A DNA stretch of 64,000 bases from Pueribacillus sp041725775 (GTDB taxonomy: Bacteria; Bacillota; Bacilli; Bacillales; UBA6769): the NCBI RefSeq assembly GCF_041725775.1, contig NZ_JBEUEL010000004.1, positions 70,390 through 134,389 of the forward strand, read 5' to 3'. The position numbers and the translations under genes are program-made. Position 1 is the stretch's first letter, and each line of letters begins with the position of its first letter. Of the stretch, positions 8,817-16,250 are shown one piece after another. Below the pieces are notes generated by a model that saw only the letters and a list, made by a program, of their open reading frames with translations, was not told where the DNA came from and made no database searches.

Positions 8817-9845
8817 ATGAAAACGAAAATAGCAATTAATGGCTTCGGAAGAATCGGGAGAATGGTCTTTCGAAAGGCGATTACTCGCGATGATTTAGAT
8901 GTTGTTGCTGTGAATGCGAGCTACCCTGCGGAAACACTTGCACATTTAGTTAAGTATGACAGTGTGCACGGAACGTTTGATGCTGATGTGAAAGCTGGCG
9001 AAAACGCGTTAATCATAAATGGAAAAACAGTAAAGCTGTTAAGCAATCGAGATCCGAAACAACTACCATGGAAAGAACTTGAAGTTGATATCGTCATCGA
9101 AGCAACAGGTGTATTTAAATCAAAAGAAACGGCTGGTTATCATATTGAGGCGGGTGCAAAGAAAGTATTAATAACAGCACCTGGAAAAGATGAAGACATT
9201 ACAATTGTAATGGGTGTTAATGAAGAACAATATGACACCGAAAAACATCATATTATTTCTAATGCTTCTTGTACAACGAACTGTCTCGCACCGGTTGCGA
9301 AGGTGATTGACGATGCTTTTGGTATTGAACGTGGACTGATGACGACCGTTCATGCGTATACGAATGACCAGAAAAATATTGACAATCCACATAAAGACTT
9401 ACGTAGAGCGAGAGCTTGCGGCATGTCAATCATTCCAACTTCAACAGGAGCTGCAAAAGCATTATCAAAAGTATTGCCCCATTTAGAAGGAAAAATGAAC
9501 GGCATGGCATTACGTGTTCCGACACCAAATGTATCACTCGTTGATCTTGTCGTCGACGTGAAAACACCAGTTACTGAAGAAACGGTGAATCGTGTGCTCA
9601 AAGAAGCATCTGAAGGTGAGTTAAAAGGAATTCTAGGCTATACGGAAGAACCGTTAGTCTCGATTGATTTTAATGGGAATGAAAACTCATCCATTATCGA
9701 TGGTTTATCAACGATGGTCATGGGTGAGAACAAAGTAAAAGTACTTGCTTGGTATGACAACGAATGGGGTTACTCATGTCGTGTCGTTGACTTAGCGGCA
9801 CATGTCGGACAAGAAATGTATAATCGCTCAGAAGTAGGGGTTTAA
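8817..9845 (+). CDS. gapB: Gluconeogenic glyceraldehyde-3-phosphate dehydrogenase (NADP-dependent GapB)
   Basis: Interconverts glyceraldehyde-3-phosphate and 1,3-bisphosphoglycerate. The 342 residues contain the N-terminal nucleotide fold INGFGRIGRMV and the active-site SNASCTTNC with the catalytic cysteine at 152. After the second beta strand the sequence is VAVNASYPAETLAHLVKYDS. It lacks the aspartate that selects NAD in GapA, which marks the GapB branch that prefers NADP and works in gluconeogenesis. The CcpN-like operator upstream fits this role. In B. subtilis speD follows gapB; here a trpB-like gene does. Confidence 0.95.
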   Translation: MKTKIAINGFGRIGRMVFRKAITRDDLDVVAVNASYPAETLAHLVKYDSVHGTFDADVKAGENALIINGKTVKLLSNRDPKQLPWKELEVDIVIEATGVFKSKETAGYHIEAGAKKVLITAPGKDEDITIVMGVNEEQYDTEKHHIISNASCTTNCLAPVAKVIDDAFGIERGLMTTVHAYTNDQKNIDNPHKDLRRARACGMSIIPTSTGAAKALSKVLPHLEGKMNGMALRVPTPNVSLVDLVVDVKTPVTEETVNRVLKEASEGELKGILGYTEEPLVSIDFNGNENSSIIDGLSTMVMGENKVKVLAWYDNEWGYSCRVVDLAAHVGQEMYNRSEVGV

Positions 9846-9862
9846 TCACCTCTACTTTTTTT
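9831..9862 (+). terminator. Terminator overlapping the gapB stop
   Basis: AGTAGGGGT pairs imperfectly with ACCTCTACT around TTAATC and is followed by TTTTTT. The stem overlaps the last gapB codons. Confidence 0.65.
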
Positions 9863-9943
9863 GTTATAAATCGGAACTATACATTTTTAAACGAACCTGG
9901 TACACTTAATCATGTAGATTAATATAGATGGAGGAGAGCTTAG

Positions 9944-11098
9944 ATGAGCTTAGTGAAGGAAAAGGGTTATTTTGGTCAATTTGGTGGGAGCTTCGTTCCA
10001 CCAGCCTTACAGGAAGTATTATCGAATTTAGATGCGAACTTTGAAAAATATAAAGATGATGAAGATTTTATTCAAGAATTTAAATATTATTTAAAAGACT
10101 TTGTTGGTCGCGATAACCCGCTTACGTTTGCGAAACGATTAACTGAAAAACTAGGCGGTGCAAAAATCTATTTAAAGCGTGAAGATCTAAACCATACAGG
10201 TGCACATAAAATTAATAACGCCATCGGACAAATTTTACTAGCAAAACGAATGGGATTAAAGCGAATTATCGCTGAAACAGGAGCCGGGCAGCATGGAGTG
10301 GCAACAGCGACGGCTTGTGCGATGTTCGGAATGGAATGTGTCATCTATATGGGTGCTGAAGATACGAAAAGGCAAGCATTGAACGTGTTTCGAATGGAGC
10401 TGTTAGGTGCTAAAGTTGTCTCTGTAGAAAAAGGACAAGGAAGGCTAAAAGACGCAGTCGATGAAGCATTAAGTGACCTCGTTCAAAATCATGAAAATAC
10501 GTTTTATTTGCTCGGATCTGCAGTCGGTCCACATCCATATCCTACAATCGTAAAACATTTTCAATCGATCATTAGCGAAGAGTCGAAAAGACAAATCGTT
10601 GAAAAAGAGGGGAAATTACCGACAGCGGTCATTGCCTGTACGGGCGGAGGAAGTAATGCAATCGGTGCATTTGCTCACTATTTGGATGACGAAGACGTTC
10701 GTCTTATCGGTGTAGAGCCTGATAAAGCACCTTCGTTAACGAAGGGAGTCCCTGCTGAGATTCACGGATTTAAATGTTTAGCCTTGATCGATGAAGAGGG
10801 GAACCCGATGCCAACGTATTCAATCGCAGCGGGTTTGGATTATCCTGGAATTGGACCGGAACATAGTTATTTGAAAGAATCTGGTCGTGCTGAATATTAT
10901 GCTGTTTCGAATGAAGAAGTGTTAGAAGCATTTCAAATTTTGTCGAAAACAGAAGGGATTATTCCAGCTTTGGAAAGTGCTCATGCGATTGCATATACAT
11001 TAAAATTTGCACCGACTTTATCGAAAGATGACGTTCTTATCGTAAACTTGTCTGGACGAGGCGATAAAGACGTTCAACAAGTGTTTGATATGTTATAA
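9944..11098 (+). CDS. trpB: Stand-alone tryptophan synthase beta chain (TrpB)
   Basis: PLP enzyme condensing indole with serine to give tryptophan. The 384 residues align with classical TrpB1. They show the N-terminal GYFGQFGGSFVP, the PLP-binding lysine at 89 in HTGAHKINNA, the catalytic glutamate in ETGAGQHGVATA near 111, and the phosphate-binding GGGSNAIG near 231. No trpA or other trp gene is adjacent, and terminators on both sides make it a single-gene unit. It occupies the slot of speD in B. subtilis. It could be the cell's only TrpB, a second copy for indole salvage, or have another PLP activity. Start is ATG after GGAGGAG. Confidence 0.88.
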   Translation: MSLVKEKGYFGQFGGSFVPPALQEVLSNLDANFEKYKDDEDFIQEFKYYLKDFVGRDNPLTFAKRLTEKLGGAKIYLKREDLNHTGAHKINNAIGQILLAKRMGLKRIIAETGAGQHGVATATACAMFGMECVIYMGAEDTKRQALNVFRMELLGAKVVSVEKGQGRLKDAVDEALSDLVQNHENTFYLLGSAVGPHPYPTIVKHFQSIISEESKRQIVEKEGKLPTAVIACTGGGSNAIGAFAHYLDDEDVRLIGVEPDKAPSLTKGVPAEIHGFKCLALIDEEGNPMPTYSIAAGLDYPGIGPEHSYLKESGRAEYYAVSNEEVLEAFQILSKTEGIIPALESAHAIAYTLKFAPTLSKDDVLIVNLSGRGDKDVQQVFDML

Positions 11099-11111
11099 TT
11101 ACAACGAGTGG

Positions 11112-11150
11112 CGAGGCAAAGGGAGTTGTTGAACCTTTGCCTCTTTTGAT
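11112..11150 (+). terminator. Terminator of trpB
   Basis: A perfect 10-bp stem, GAGGCAAAGG with CCTTTGCCTC, is followed by TTTTGATTTT. It starts about 14 bases after the trpB stop. Confidence 0.85.
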
Positions 11151-11219
11151 TTTCATTGTAAAATGTCGAAAATCCTGCTATTCTTAAACTAATGTAATGA
11201 TGGAGTGGAGTGATTTGAA

Positions 11220-11681
11220 GTGCGCTGCCCAAGTTGTCAACATAATGGTACGAGAGTTTTGGATTCAAGACCAGTACATGATGCCCGCTCTATTCGCAGG
11301 AGGAGAGAATGTGAGTCTTGTAATTTTCGATTTACGACATTTGAAACTGTCGAGGAAACTCCACTAATCGTTGTAAAAAAAGGCGGAACGAGAGAAGAGT
11401 TTAGTCGGGACAAAGTGTTAAGAGGAATGATTAAAGCATGCGAAAAACGTCCTGTGCCTTTAGAAGTTTTAGAAGATGCAGTGAACAATATTGAAAAAGA
11501 TATACGAAATGAAGGGTCCCTTGAAGTAAGTAGTGAAGATGTTGGGGAACTCGTCATGGAATATTTGGCAGATATCGATGAAGTGGCTTACGTACGATTT
11601 GCATCCGTATATCGTCAATTTAAAGATATTAACGTTTTTGTTGAAGAACTTAAAGAATTGCTAAAACGAGTGGATAAATAA
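11220..11681 (+). CDS. nrdR: Transcriptional repressor NrdR
   Basis: Represses ribonucleotide reductase genes in response to ATP/dATP. The 153 residues comprise an N-terminal zinc ribbon (cysteines 3, 6, 31 and 34, with the basic RRRREC stretch) and an ATP-cone domain from about 48 to 138 (VKKGGTREEFSRDKVLRGM). The start is GTG at 11220. nrdR precedes dnaB-dnaI in Bacillus, linking dNTP control with replication initiation. Here a terminator and a repeat element separate nrdR from dnaB. Confidence 0.96.
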   Translation: MRCPSCQHNGTRVLDSRPVHDARSIRRRRECESCNFRFTTFETVEETPLIVVKKGGTREEFSRDKVLRGMIKACEKRPVPLEVLEDAVNNIEKDIRNEGSLEVSSEDVGELVMEYLADIDEVAYVRFASVYRQFKDINVFVEELKELLKRVDK

Positions 11682-11701
11682 ATAATTTTCCATGTTAAGA
11701 G

Positions 11702-11738
11702 AGCCTAAAGATGTATATGAACCTTTAAGCTCTTTTTT
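11702..11738 (+). terminator. Terminator of nrdR
   Basis: GAGCCTAAAG pairs imperfectly with CCTTTAAGCTC and is followed by TTTTTTT, about 20 bases after the nrdR stop. Confidence 0.7.
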
Positions 11739-11821
11739 TAGCATCGGCTTTATCCATAATTACTTGCTTTTTTATTTTCACGATTTGACGAAACAGTAGT
11801 CATTACCGCTCCTTCATAATA

Positions 11822-12092
11822 CTTTGCTTTCCGCGGGCATGCTTGAGCCTCCACGCTAAAGGAATGGAGATTAAAGTCGTCACGCTCGAGACCCTCAATC
11901 ATTATTCGAAGACGTATTGTTCTATGTATATTTTCAGTACAGCATACTCGACTGTCTTTGTTTGAGTTCTTATTGCAATGTCAGGGACTATGATTACTCT
12001 GCCCATTAGTACTCCTGTACGTCAGAAAATTTCGTACGAAGCCGTTCTTTGCTTCTAAGGAAGTTGTTGGTGTTACGCGCGGAAAGCGACTA
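11822..12092 (+). repeat. Structured intergenic repeat, diverged copy B
   Basis: From about 11881 to 12025 this segment aligns with the core of copies A and C. Shared islands include CACGCTCGAGAC, GTATTGTTCT, ACAGCATACTCGA and GGGACTATGATTACTC, with roughly 70% identity by eye. The outer parts differ: TTTGCTTTCCGCGGGC near 11823 and GCGCGGAAAGCGAC near 12078 form inverted ends, resembling the GC-rich inverted repeats common between Bacillus genes. No gene is recognisable. It fills nearly all of the 500 bases between nrdR and dnaB. Confidence 0.7.
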
Positions 12093-12190
12093 CTTAGAGC
12101 TTTTACCGCACAGCTTATTAATCTTGCTAGAGAAACAGTTTTTTAGAAATTTACTTCTTCGTAACAGGAATTGAGAAGGTTGGGGAAAAC

Positions 12191-13588
12191 ATGAGCAATC
12201 ATTGGAAAGAATTGCTACCGGTTGATCGGTATCAAGTTCGTGCAAATGGAATCATGCACGAATTTTATCGAAAAACGTTAACGACATTATATCAACCGTT
12301 AATCGGTTCGATCGCGTATAGTCTTTATATGACATTATGGAGTCAAATAGACTCAGAGCGTGACTGGAGTAAGCCTTCAACCCATCGCAGTTTAATGAAT
12401 GTCGTGCAACTGGATTTAAAACAAATTTTAGCGGGGAGGAAAAAATTAGAAGGGATTGGGCTGTTAAAAACATTTGTCAATGCTGACAGTGAGCCAAGAG
12501 ATTATTTTTATTTACTTGAAGCTCCGCTCTCACCGCGTCATTTTTTTAACGATGGGGTATTAAATGTCTATTTATATAACCGATTAGGTCATTATCACTT
12601 TCAGCAATTAAAAAAAGAATTTACAGCTTCAGAACTAACTAACGAAAGCGATTATCAGCAAGTAACCGCTGCTTTTAATGATGTGTTTGAATCTCTTCAT
12701 CCTTCAGAAATGGCCGTAAAAAAAGCTTCAGAAATGGAACAAGCGATGAAGTTGGAATCGGGAAATGATTATATCGATGAATCAGAAGGGACATCGATTC
12801 GCATATCTAACGACTTTGATATCGATTGGCTTAAGAAAAGTGTTTCAGATTTAATTGTTCCAGACGAAGTGTTTACAGAAATAATTATCGAAGCGATAAA
12901 AAAACTAGCATATATTTATAAGCTCGAGCCGTTGCAAATGAAACAGATTGTTGAAACGACTTACCTAAAACATAACGACCTTACGGTTGAAGCACTACGT
13001 AAAGGAACTCATGAATGGTACGCTCTCCAACATAATAACCAATTGCCACACTTAAGTATACGTGTTCAACCGCCATTGTACCGAGAGCATGTGAAAAATA
13101 AGCCTGAAACTGAAGAAGATAAAGCGGCACAACTGTTTGAAACGATTAGCCCATATGAACAACTTGAGAAGATAGCTGGTGGCGCAAAACCTGCTGAAAG
13201 TGATATTAAAATAGTCGAATCACTTATGTTCGATCAAAAGTTATTACCTGGTGTTGTGAATGTCCTCATCGAATATGTCATGCGTACAAATGATATGAAG
13301 CTACCACGTGCTTACGTAGTCAAAATTGGTGCGCATTGGGCTCGCAAAAATATAAAAACGGTAAAAGAAGCGATGGCACTTGCACGAGCAGAACATCAAA
13401 AATATCAAGAGTGGTCAAGTCAAAATAAGCAAAGAAAAACGTCTACTTCAAAAAGAAACGAGAGAAAAGATACGCTTCCGAAATGGATGACAGATGAATA
13501 CAAAACGCAGAAACAACAACCTGCTAATTTTGAACAGAAGAAAAAGCAGCTTGAAGCCCGATTGAAAAAAAAGTATAAAGAAAAATAG
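12191..13588 (+). CDS. dnaB: Replication initiation and membrane attachment protein DnaB
   Basis: Gram-positive helicase co-loader that works with DnaD and DnaI to bring the replicative helicase to oriC and to stalled forks. It is not the E. coli helicase of the same name. The 465-residue length fits. The N-terminal winged-helix part begins HWKELLPVDRYQV, and the middle and C-terminal DnaD-like domains include a YIYKLEPLQMKQIV segment. The tail is strongly basic and rich in K, Q and R (from about 410). It is followed 29 bases later by dnaI, so the two are probably cotranscribed. Start is ATG; the nearest Shine-Dalgarno is GAGAAGGTTGGGG. Confidence 0.93.
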   Translation: MSNHWKELLPVDRYQVRANGIMHEFYRKTLTTLYQPLIGSIAYSLYMTLWSQIDSERDWSKPSTHRSLMNVVQLDLKQILAGRKKLEGIGLLKTFVNADSEPRDYFYLLEAPLSPRHFFNDGVLNVYLYNRLGHYHFQQLKKEFTASELTNESDYQQVTAAFNDVFESLHPSEMAVKKASEMEQAMKLESGNDYIDESEGTSIRISNDFDIDWLKKSVSDLIVPDEVFTEIIIEAIKKLAYIYKLEPLQMKQIVETTYLKHNDLTVEALRKGTHEWYALQHNNQLPHLSIRVQPPLYREHVKNKPETEEDKAAQLFETISPYEQLEKIAGGAKPAESDIKIVESLMFDQKLLPGVVNVLIEYVMRTNDMKLPRAYVVKIGAHWARKNIKTVKEAMALARAEHQKYQEWSSQNKQRKTSTSKRNERKDTLPKWMTDEYKTQKQQPANFEQKKKQLEARLKKKYKEK

Positions 13589-13617
13589 TGATAGTACTGT
13601 AGTGAGAAGGTGACAAA

Positions 13618-14559
13618 GTGGAACCGATCCGAGATACTTTGACTGAAATGATGAAGAACAACAAATTTCAGTCAACGTTTTCGAAAATAAAGTCAGAAGT
13701 GTTAGCGAATCGTGAGATTCAAAAATTGATTAAAGACGAATCGATTACGAAACTAATGCTAGAAAACGGTCTGGCGAAATTATATGAATTCGATCAGCAA
13801 CAAAAAAATTGCCTCGCATGTCCTGGATTAGAAAATTGTAAGAATATCATTCCTGGGTATAGTCCAGAGCTGATTGTCTCGCATGAAGCGATAGATGTCA
13901 CATACAATCGCTGTCCCTTGAAAATTAAATATGATGAAGAATATCGACAGCAACAGCTGTTTGAAAGCTTATACATTCCGAAAGAAGTTGTGAATGCTCG
14001 TTTGTCACAAGTTGACATTGAGCCTGAGCGGATTGAAGCGATTCAACTAGCTGATAAATACGTAGATGAATTTGAAGAAGGAAAAACGAAGCATGGACTT
14101 TACTTTTATGGTGATTTTGGAGTCGGGAAAACTTTTTTAATGTGCGCAATTGCTAATGAATTAGCGTTTCAAAAGCAAGTAAAATCACTCATTGTCTACA
14201 CTCCTGATTTTTTTCGCGAATTGAAAAATGCAATTGGGGATGATACGTTTCACGATAAGCTAAATTATATTAAAACTGTTCCATTGCTCATCTTAGATGA
14301 TATTGGTTCCGAAACTATCTCAAGTTGGATTCGTGATGATGTACTCGGGTCGATCTTGCAGTATCGCATGATGGAAGGTTTGCCGACACTATATAGTTCA
14401 AACTATGATTACGATGGGTTAGAAGATCATTTAGCGTATTCAGCAAAAGCTGGAACGGAACTGCTGAAAGCGAAACGAATTATGGAGCGCATACGTCATT
14501 ATACCATTGCTCAATTTATCGGAGGAGCTAACCGAAGAGCAAACTACATTCAAAAATAA
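13618..14559 (+). CDS. dnaI: Primosomal protein DnaI, helicase loader ATPase
   Basis: AAA+ ATPase that loads the replicative helicase. The 313 residues carry an N-terminal zinc-binding domain (CLACPGLENC and a later H/C, residues 62-100), Walker A GDFGVGKT near 164, and Walker B LLILDDIGSE near 223. The GTG start at 13618 follows GAGAAGGTGAC. It lies directly behind dnaB, as expected. Confidence 0.96.
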   Translation: MEPIRDTLTEMMKNNKFQSTFSKIKSEVLANREIQKLIKDESITKLMLENGLAKLYEFDQQQKNCLACPGLENCKNIIPGYSPELIVSHEAIDVTYNRCPLKIKYDEEYRQQQLFESLYIPKEVVNARLSQVDIEPERIEAIQLADKYVDEFEEGKTKHGLYFYGDFGVGKTFLMCAIANELAFQKQVKSLIVYTPDFFRELKNAIGDDTFHDKLNYIKTVPLLILDDIGSETISSWIRDDVLGSILQYRMMEGLPTLYSSNYDYDGLEDHLAYSAKAGTELLKAKRIMERIRHYTIAQFIGGANRRANYIQK

Positions 14560-14621
14560 CTCATTTTTTTCCTTTTGCGCCATATATTTGTACAAGGTAT
14601 GACGCAAAAGGAGGGGATGTT

Positions 14622-15503
14622 TTGATTAAAGTAGAATTTTCCAATCGTCAAGATTGTGAACAAATTTACAATCAGATTATGAATCATATTGAAAATGGAA
14701 ATTATGAAGTTGTTTTTGGGGTATCTGTAAAAAAAGTCGGAAAAGAACTGCTTTACATCACATTCGATCGAGATGAGGTTACATTTCAATATGTAATCCA
14801 GCCGATGCTGTCACACGTGTTTGCGGATTACATTCTTGCTACGTTTGAACTTACATGGTTGCGTGACGTATTAAAAGAGAACTTTTATTATGAAGACAAA
14901 GATGAAATTCAGGAGATAGTTTCTTTGTTTTATTCAATTATGAATGGAAAACGGACGGATTTACCGAATGTTACATCGATTCCGTCTCGCCAAGGGCTTA
15001 TCGAGAATGCGGTAAACTCGCTGCTAGATGATAGTTTTAAAAAGGAATTATCATTTAGCTTTGACTCATTTTTAAAGTTTCGTATGAAGGAATACCGCGA
15101 ATGTATATTGACTTACATAGAAATGGCGATCGATGAATACAAATTGGAACAAGATTATCAAAGTTTCATTGAAAATCTTCGTTCTTTTTTAGGTAAAAAA
15201 ACGCCAATAATGAATGTTTTGCACATCGTATATACAAATAAACCTGTCTTTTTTGATGAACATTTTCATTTAATCCATGAAGAACAAATAACGAGAGCAA
15301 TGAACAATACGAGTTTTTTTTCCCATCAGTCGCTAATTGAACCTACATTATTACAACCATTGTTAACGTTTGCTCCGAAGGAAGTAATCGTTTATGCAGA
15401 TGATGATCAGACTGGAATTCTTTATACACTAAAAAATATTTTTCAAGAAAGATTGTCTATTCGAAGCTTGAAAGAAGTACCTGACATGAGTACGTCAAGT
15501 TAA
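14622..15503 (+). CDS. ytxC: Putative sporulation protein YtxC
   Basis: A 293-residue protein matching the YtxC family, which sits between dnaI and thrS in Bacillaceae and is linked to sporulation; its biochemical role is unknown. No signal peptide, membrane span or catalytic motif is evident. The central region is acidic and helical (near 85-190). The start is TTG at 14622, nine bases after AAAGGAGGGG. A pair of direct repeats TTTGCGC/GACGCAAAAG around 14574-14609 forms a hairpin just before the ribosome binding site. Confidence 0.85.
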   Translation: MIKVEFSNRQDCEQIYNQIMNHIENGNYEVVFGVSVKKVGKELLYITFDRDEVTFQYVIQPMLSHVFADYILATFELTWLRDVLKENFYYEDKDEIQEIVSLFYSIMNGKRTDLPNVTSIPSRQGLIENAVNSLLDDSFKKELSFSFDSFLKFRMKEYRECILTYIEMAIDEYKLEQDYQSFIENLRSFLGKKTPIMNVLHIVYTNKPVFFDEHFHLIHEEQITRAMNNTSFFSHQSLIEPTLLQPLLTFAPKEVIVYADDDQTGILYTLKNIFQERLSIRSLKEVPDMSTSS

Positions 15504-15524
15504 CTTTGCAATTATTTTTGATTC

Positions 15525-15553
15525 TTGATTTTCTTATTTATAATGCGTATAAT
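15525..15553 (+). promoter_or_regulatory. Promoter of the thrS leader
   Basis: TTGATT (15525-15530) and TATAAT (15548-15553) are separated by exactly 17 bases, a good sigma-A promoter. Transcription would start near 15560, at the beginning of the T-box leader. Confidence 0.75.
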
Positions 15554-15559
15554 ATCTAC

Positions 15560-15812
15560 ATAAGTTTACATGGAAAAAGTAATGATGAGGACATGAATTG
15601 TTGTATGGATGTTTTAAAGAGAAGGAAGTCGAGGCTGAAAGCTTCCAAACATTGTCAGCAGTTTACCACCTCTGAACTTCAACAGTGAACAGAGTAGCTG
15701 TTGCCGGAATGAACCGTTATCAAATGAAAGTGTTGCAACAAATGTTGCAGAAGCTGGGTGGAACCGCGAGTTGAACTTCTCGTCCCATTTTTTGGGACGG
15801 GATTTTTGTTTT
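15560..15812 (+). promoter_or_regulatory. T-box riboswitch, threonine type
   Basis: tRNA-sensing leader of thrS. The T-box sequence AAGCTGGGTGGAACCGCGAG is at 15751-15770. It is followed by a terminator with stem CGTCCC/GGGACG and a T-run. An ACC threonine codon in TTTACCACCTCTG (15662-15674) is the likely specifier. Uncharged tRNA-Thr would stabilise the antiterminator and allow thrS transcription. Unusually, about 440 bases, mostly repeat copy C, separate the terminator from the thrS start. Confidence 0.93.
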
Positions 15813-15861
15813 TTAAGGATCTTTTCGTAAGAATTAATGTATATCTTTATTCTCGCAGTTG

Positions 15862-16199
15862 AAAGAAACTATGCTAGTTGAAGCTATGCACTTGTTTTGC
15901 TCTGTTAACCTTCTAGTGTTATTACTGTAAATACATCAGTAGTTTGAAGCGGAGGAAATACACGAAGGCCTCTGTAGGAAAGCGAAGTGTATTTCCAAAG
16001 CAGTACTTATGGTACGCAAACCAAGAACGCCACGTTCGAGACTCCCAATGTTTACTCAGAGATGTATTGTTCTGGGTTTACTCTCAGCACAGCATACTCG
16101 AGGGAGCATTGTTTAAGTCCTGTGGCAACGTCTGGGACTGCGATTACTCGTCCCACCGTAAAAATTTGCACTAGCACATCCTGTGCGTCGCAGTTTATC
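15862..16199 (+). repeat. Structured intergenic repeat, copy C
   Basis: Same 338-base block as copy A but in the opposite orientation; similarity continues more weakly for about 15-20 bases on each side. Internal hairpins include GGAAATACAC (15954-15963) with GTGTATTTCC (15987-15996), GAACG-CCA-CGTTC, GGGAC/GTCCC and GCACA-TCC-TGTGC. It lies between the T-box terminator and the thrS start, so every thrS mRNA that escapes attenuation should contain it. Open frames inside show no recognisable protein. Confidence 0.9.
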
Positions 16200-16250
16200 G
16201 ATATTGTATCAAAAACAACTTTATTAACAATTTAAAGGAGTGGAAGGAAC

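Noticed and set aside
15506..15688. 60-codon open frame after ytxC
   Set aside because: It lies inside the thrS promoter and T-box leader and has no ribosome binding site or family resemblance.
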